Part shown: positions 63,379-64,000 of the stretch, in pieces
Layout of the letters: every line of letters starts with the position of its first letter
How positions within the stretch are numbered: the first letter of the stretch is position 1
DNA from: Tenacibaculum dicentrarchi
GTDB lineage: Bacteria; Bacteroidota; Bacteroidia; Flavobacteriales; Flavobacteriaceae
DNA: 64,000 nucleotides
Assembly: GCF_900239345.1 (NCBI RefSeq)
Contig: NZ_OESZ01000043.1
Span: forward strand, 62,001 to 126,000
Direction: 5' to 3'
Translations under genes and position numbers: made by a program
The notes under the pieces: model-generated
The model's input: the letters and a program-made list of their open reading frames with translations, nothing else
Told to the model about the DNA's origin: nothing
Database searches by the model: none

Positions 63379-64000
63379 ATGCTAAAACAAAGTTTACATT
63401 ATAAATTACTTCAAAAATTATCGCCACAACAAATTCAGTTAATGAAGTTGATTCAATTGCCTACCCAAGCTTTTGAAGAGCGTTTAAAACAAGAAATTGA
63501 AGAAAACCCTGCTTTAGATACTGGTAAAGAAGAGCCTGAAAACTTTGAAGATACCTTAACAGATGCTGATTCTGATGATTATAATAATGACGAAGGAACT
63601 GAAAAAATAGATACACAAGACATCAATATTGATGAGTATTTAAGTGATGATGAGTATCCTAGTTATAAGACACAAGCAAATAATTATTCGGCTGATGATG
63701 AAGATAGACAAATTCCGTATGCAGCAGGAACAAGTTTTCATCAATCGTTAAATAATCAATTAAATACCTTTAGAATTAATGAAGAAGAACGCGCTATTGC
63801 CGATTTTTTAGTAGGAAGTATTGATGACAGCGGCTATATCCGTAGAGAAATTATCGATTTAGTAGATGATTTAGCCTTTACTCAAAATATTTTTACATCC
63901 GAAGAAAAAGTAGAACATATTTTAATTAATGTGGTTCAAAAACTAGACCCTATAGGTGTTGGTGCTCGTGATTTAAAGGAATGTTTAATTATTCAATTAA
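63379..64000 (+). CDS. rpoN: RNA polymerase sigma-54 factor RpoN (5' part only)
   Basis: The reading frame is open from the ATG at 63379 to the right edge (207 codons). It begins MLKQSLHYKLLQKLSPQQIQ and continues MKLIQLPTQAFEERLKQEIE, the activator-interacting region I of sigma-54. Next come an acidic stretch of about 60 residues (region II) and the start of the core-binding domain (ADFLVGSIDDSGYI, KLDPIGVGARDLKECL). The RpoN box and HTH lie beyond the window. Confidence 0.95.
   Translation, partial: MLKQSLHYKLLQKLSPQQIQLMKLIQLPTQAFEERLKQEIEENPALDTGKEEPENFEDTLTDADSDDYNNDEGTEKIDTQDINIDEYLSDDEYPSYKTQANNYSADDEDRQIPYAAGTSFHQSLNNQLNTFRINEEERAIADFLVGSIDDSGYIRREIIDLVDDLAFTQNIFTSEEKVEHILINVVQKLDPIGVGARDLKECLIIQL

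Overview
The window is a chromosomal stretch of a low-GC Bacteroidota, most likely a marine Flavobacteriaceae of the Tenacibaculum/Polaribacter kind. The evidence is the strong A+T bias, promoters with a TANNTTTG -7 element instead of the E. coli -10, the absence of clear Shine-Dalgarno sequences, a FecI-like sigma/FecR/TonB receptor/DUF4249 locus, a zeaxanthin-type carotenoid cluster (crtI, crtB, crtZ, crtYcd) and families typical of the phylum (GSCFA, TIGR03643). The genus is an inference; the phylum is well supported. I saw no transposase, integrase, prophage or CRISPR array.

Layout. 1-2316: dsbD (running off the left edge) with a small stand-alone DsbD-alpha protein. 2418-2907: three tandem initiator tRNA genes, each followed by a hairpin terminator. 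3045-5851: GTPases era and der around a small membrane protein. 5852-6286: a gene-free stretch holding two repeat families. 6287-9906: a large GAF protein facing an HD/PycTM-type membrane protein. 10022-16756: a redox-repair run msrB-msrA-selO, then a 1233-residue phosphoesterase/outer-membrane-barrel fusion and a DUF423 protein. 16749-22828 (minus): a lipoprotein, PhoD, two TPM proteins with LemA, a MerR-type regulator and an M23 peptidase. 22971-28289 (minus): an iron/nutrient uptake locus bracketed by a 49-bp imperfect direct repeat, as if inserted between the M23 gene and alaS. 28543-31170: alaS.

31354-44231 (minus) is the most interesting region. A MerR regulator with cobalamin-binding signatures of the CarH/LitR light-receptor family lies just upstream of crtI. 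The crtI promoter has a perfect 17-bp palindrome inside its 20-bp spacer, where MerR proteins bind. Fifteen genes then follow on the same strand with gaps of 33 nt or less: crtI, crtB, crtZ, crtY, tspO, a TetR gene, an ABC1 kinase, a flavin reductase, a DUF2867-type SDR, TIGR03643, a second SDR, CIA30, glutathione peroxidase, an SRPBCC protein and a photolyase. This looks like one light/photo-oxidative stress operon combining pigment, peroxide defence and DNA repair.

44302-53790: GSCFA, rhodanese and aromatic amino acid hydroxylase, M48 protease, gpmI, map, a methyltransferase, apbE and an OmpA lipoprotein. 53962-58224: the translation block rplM-rpsI, rpsB, tsf, pyrH, frr. 58319-64000: an RND/MMPL transporter, a PAS-like LuxR regulator, asnS and the start of rpoN.

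Two non-coding repeat families run through the window. One is an 88-nt structured element in five copies, all in the + orientation whatever the flanking gene direction. The other is a 90-nt twin hairpin in two inverted copies. Both show paired substitutions that keep base pairing.
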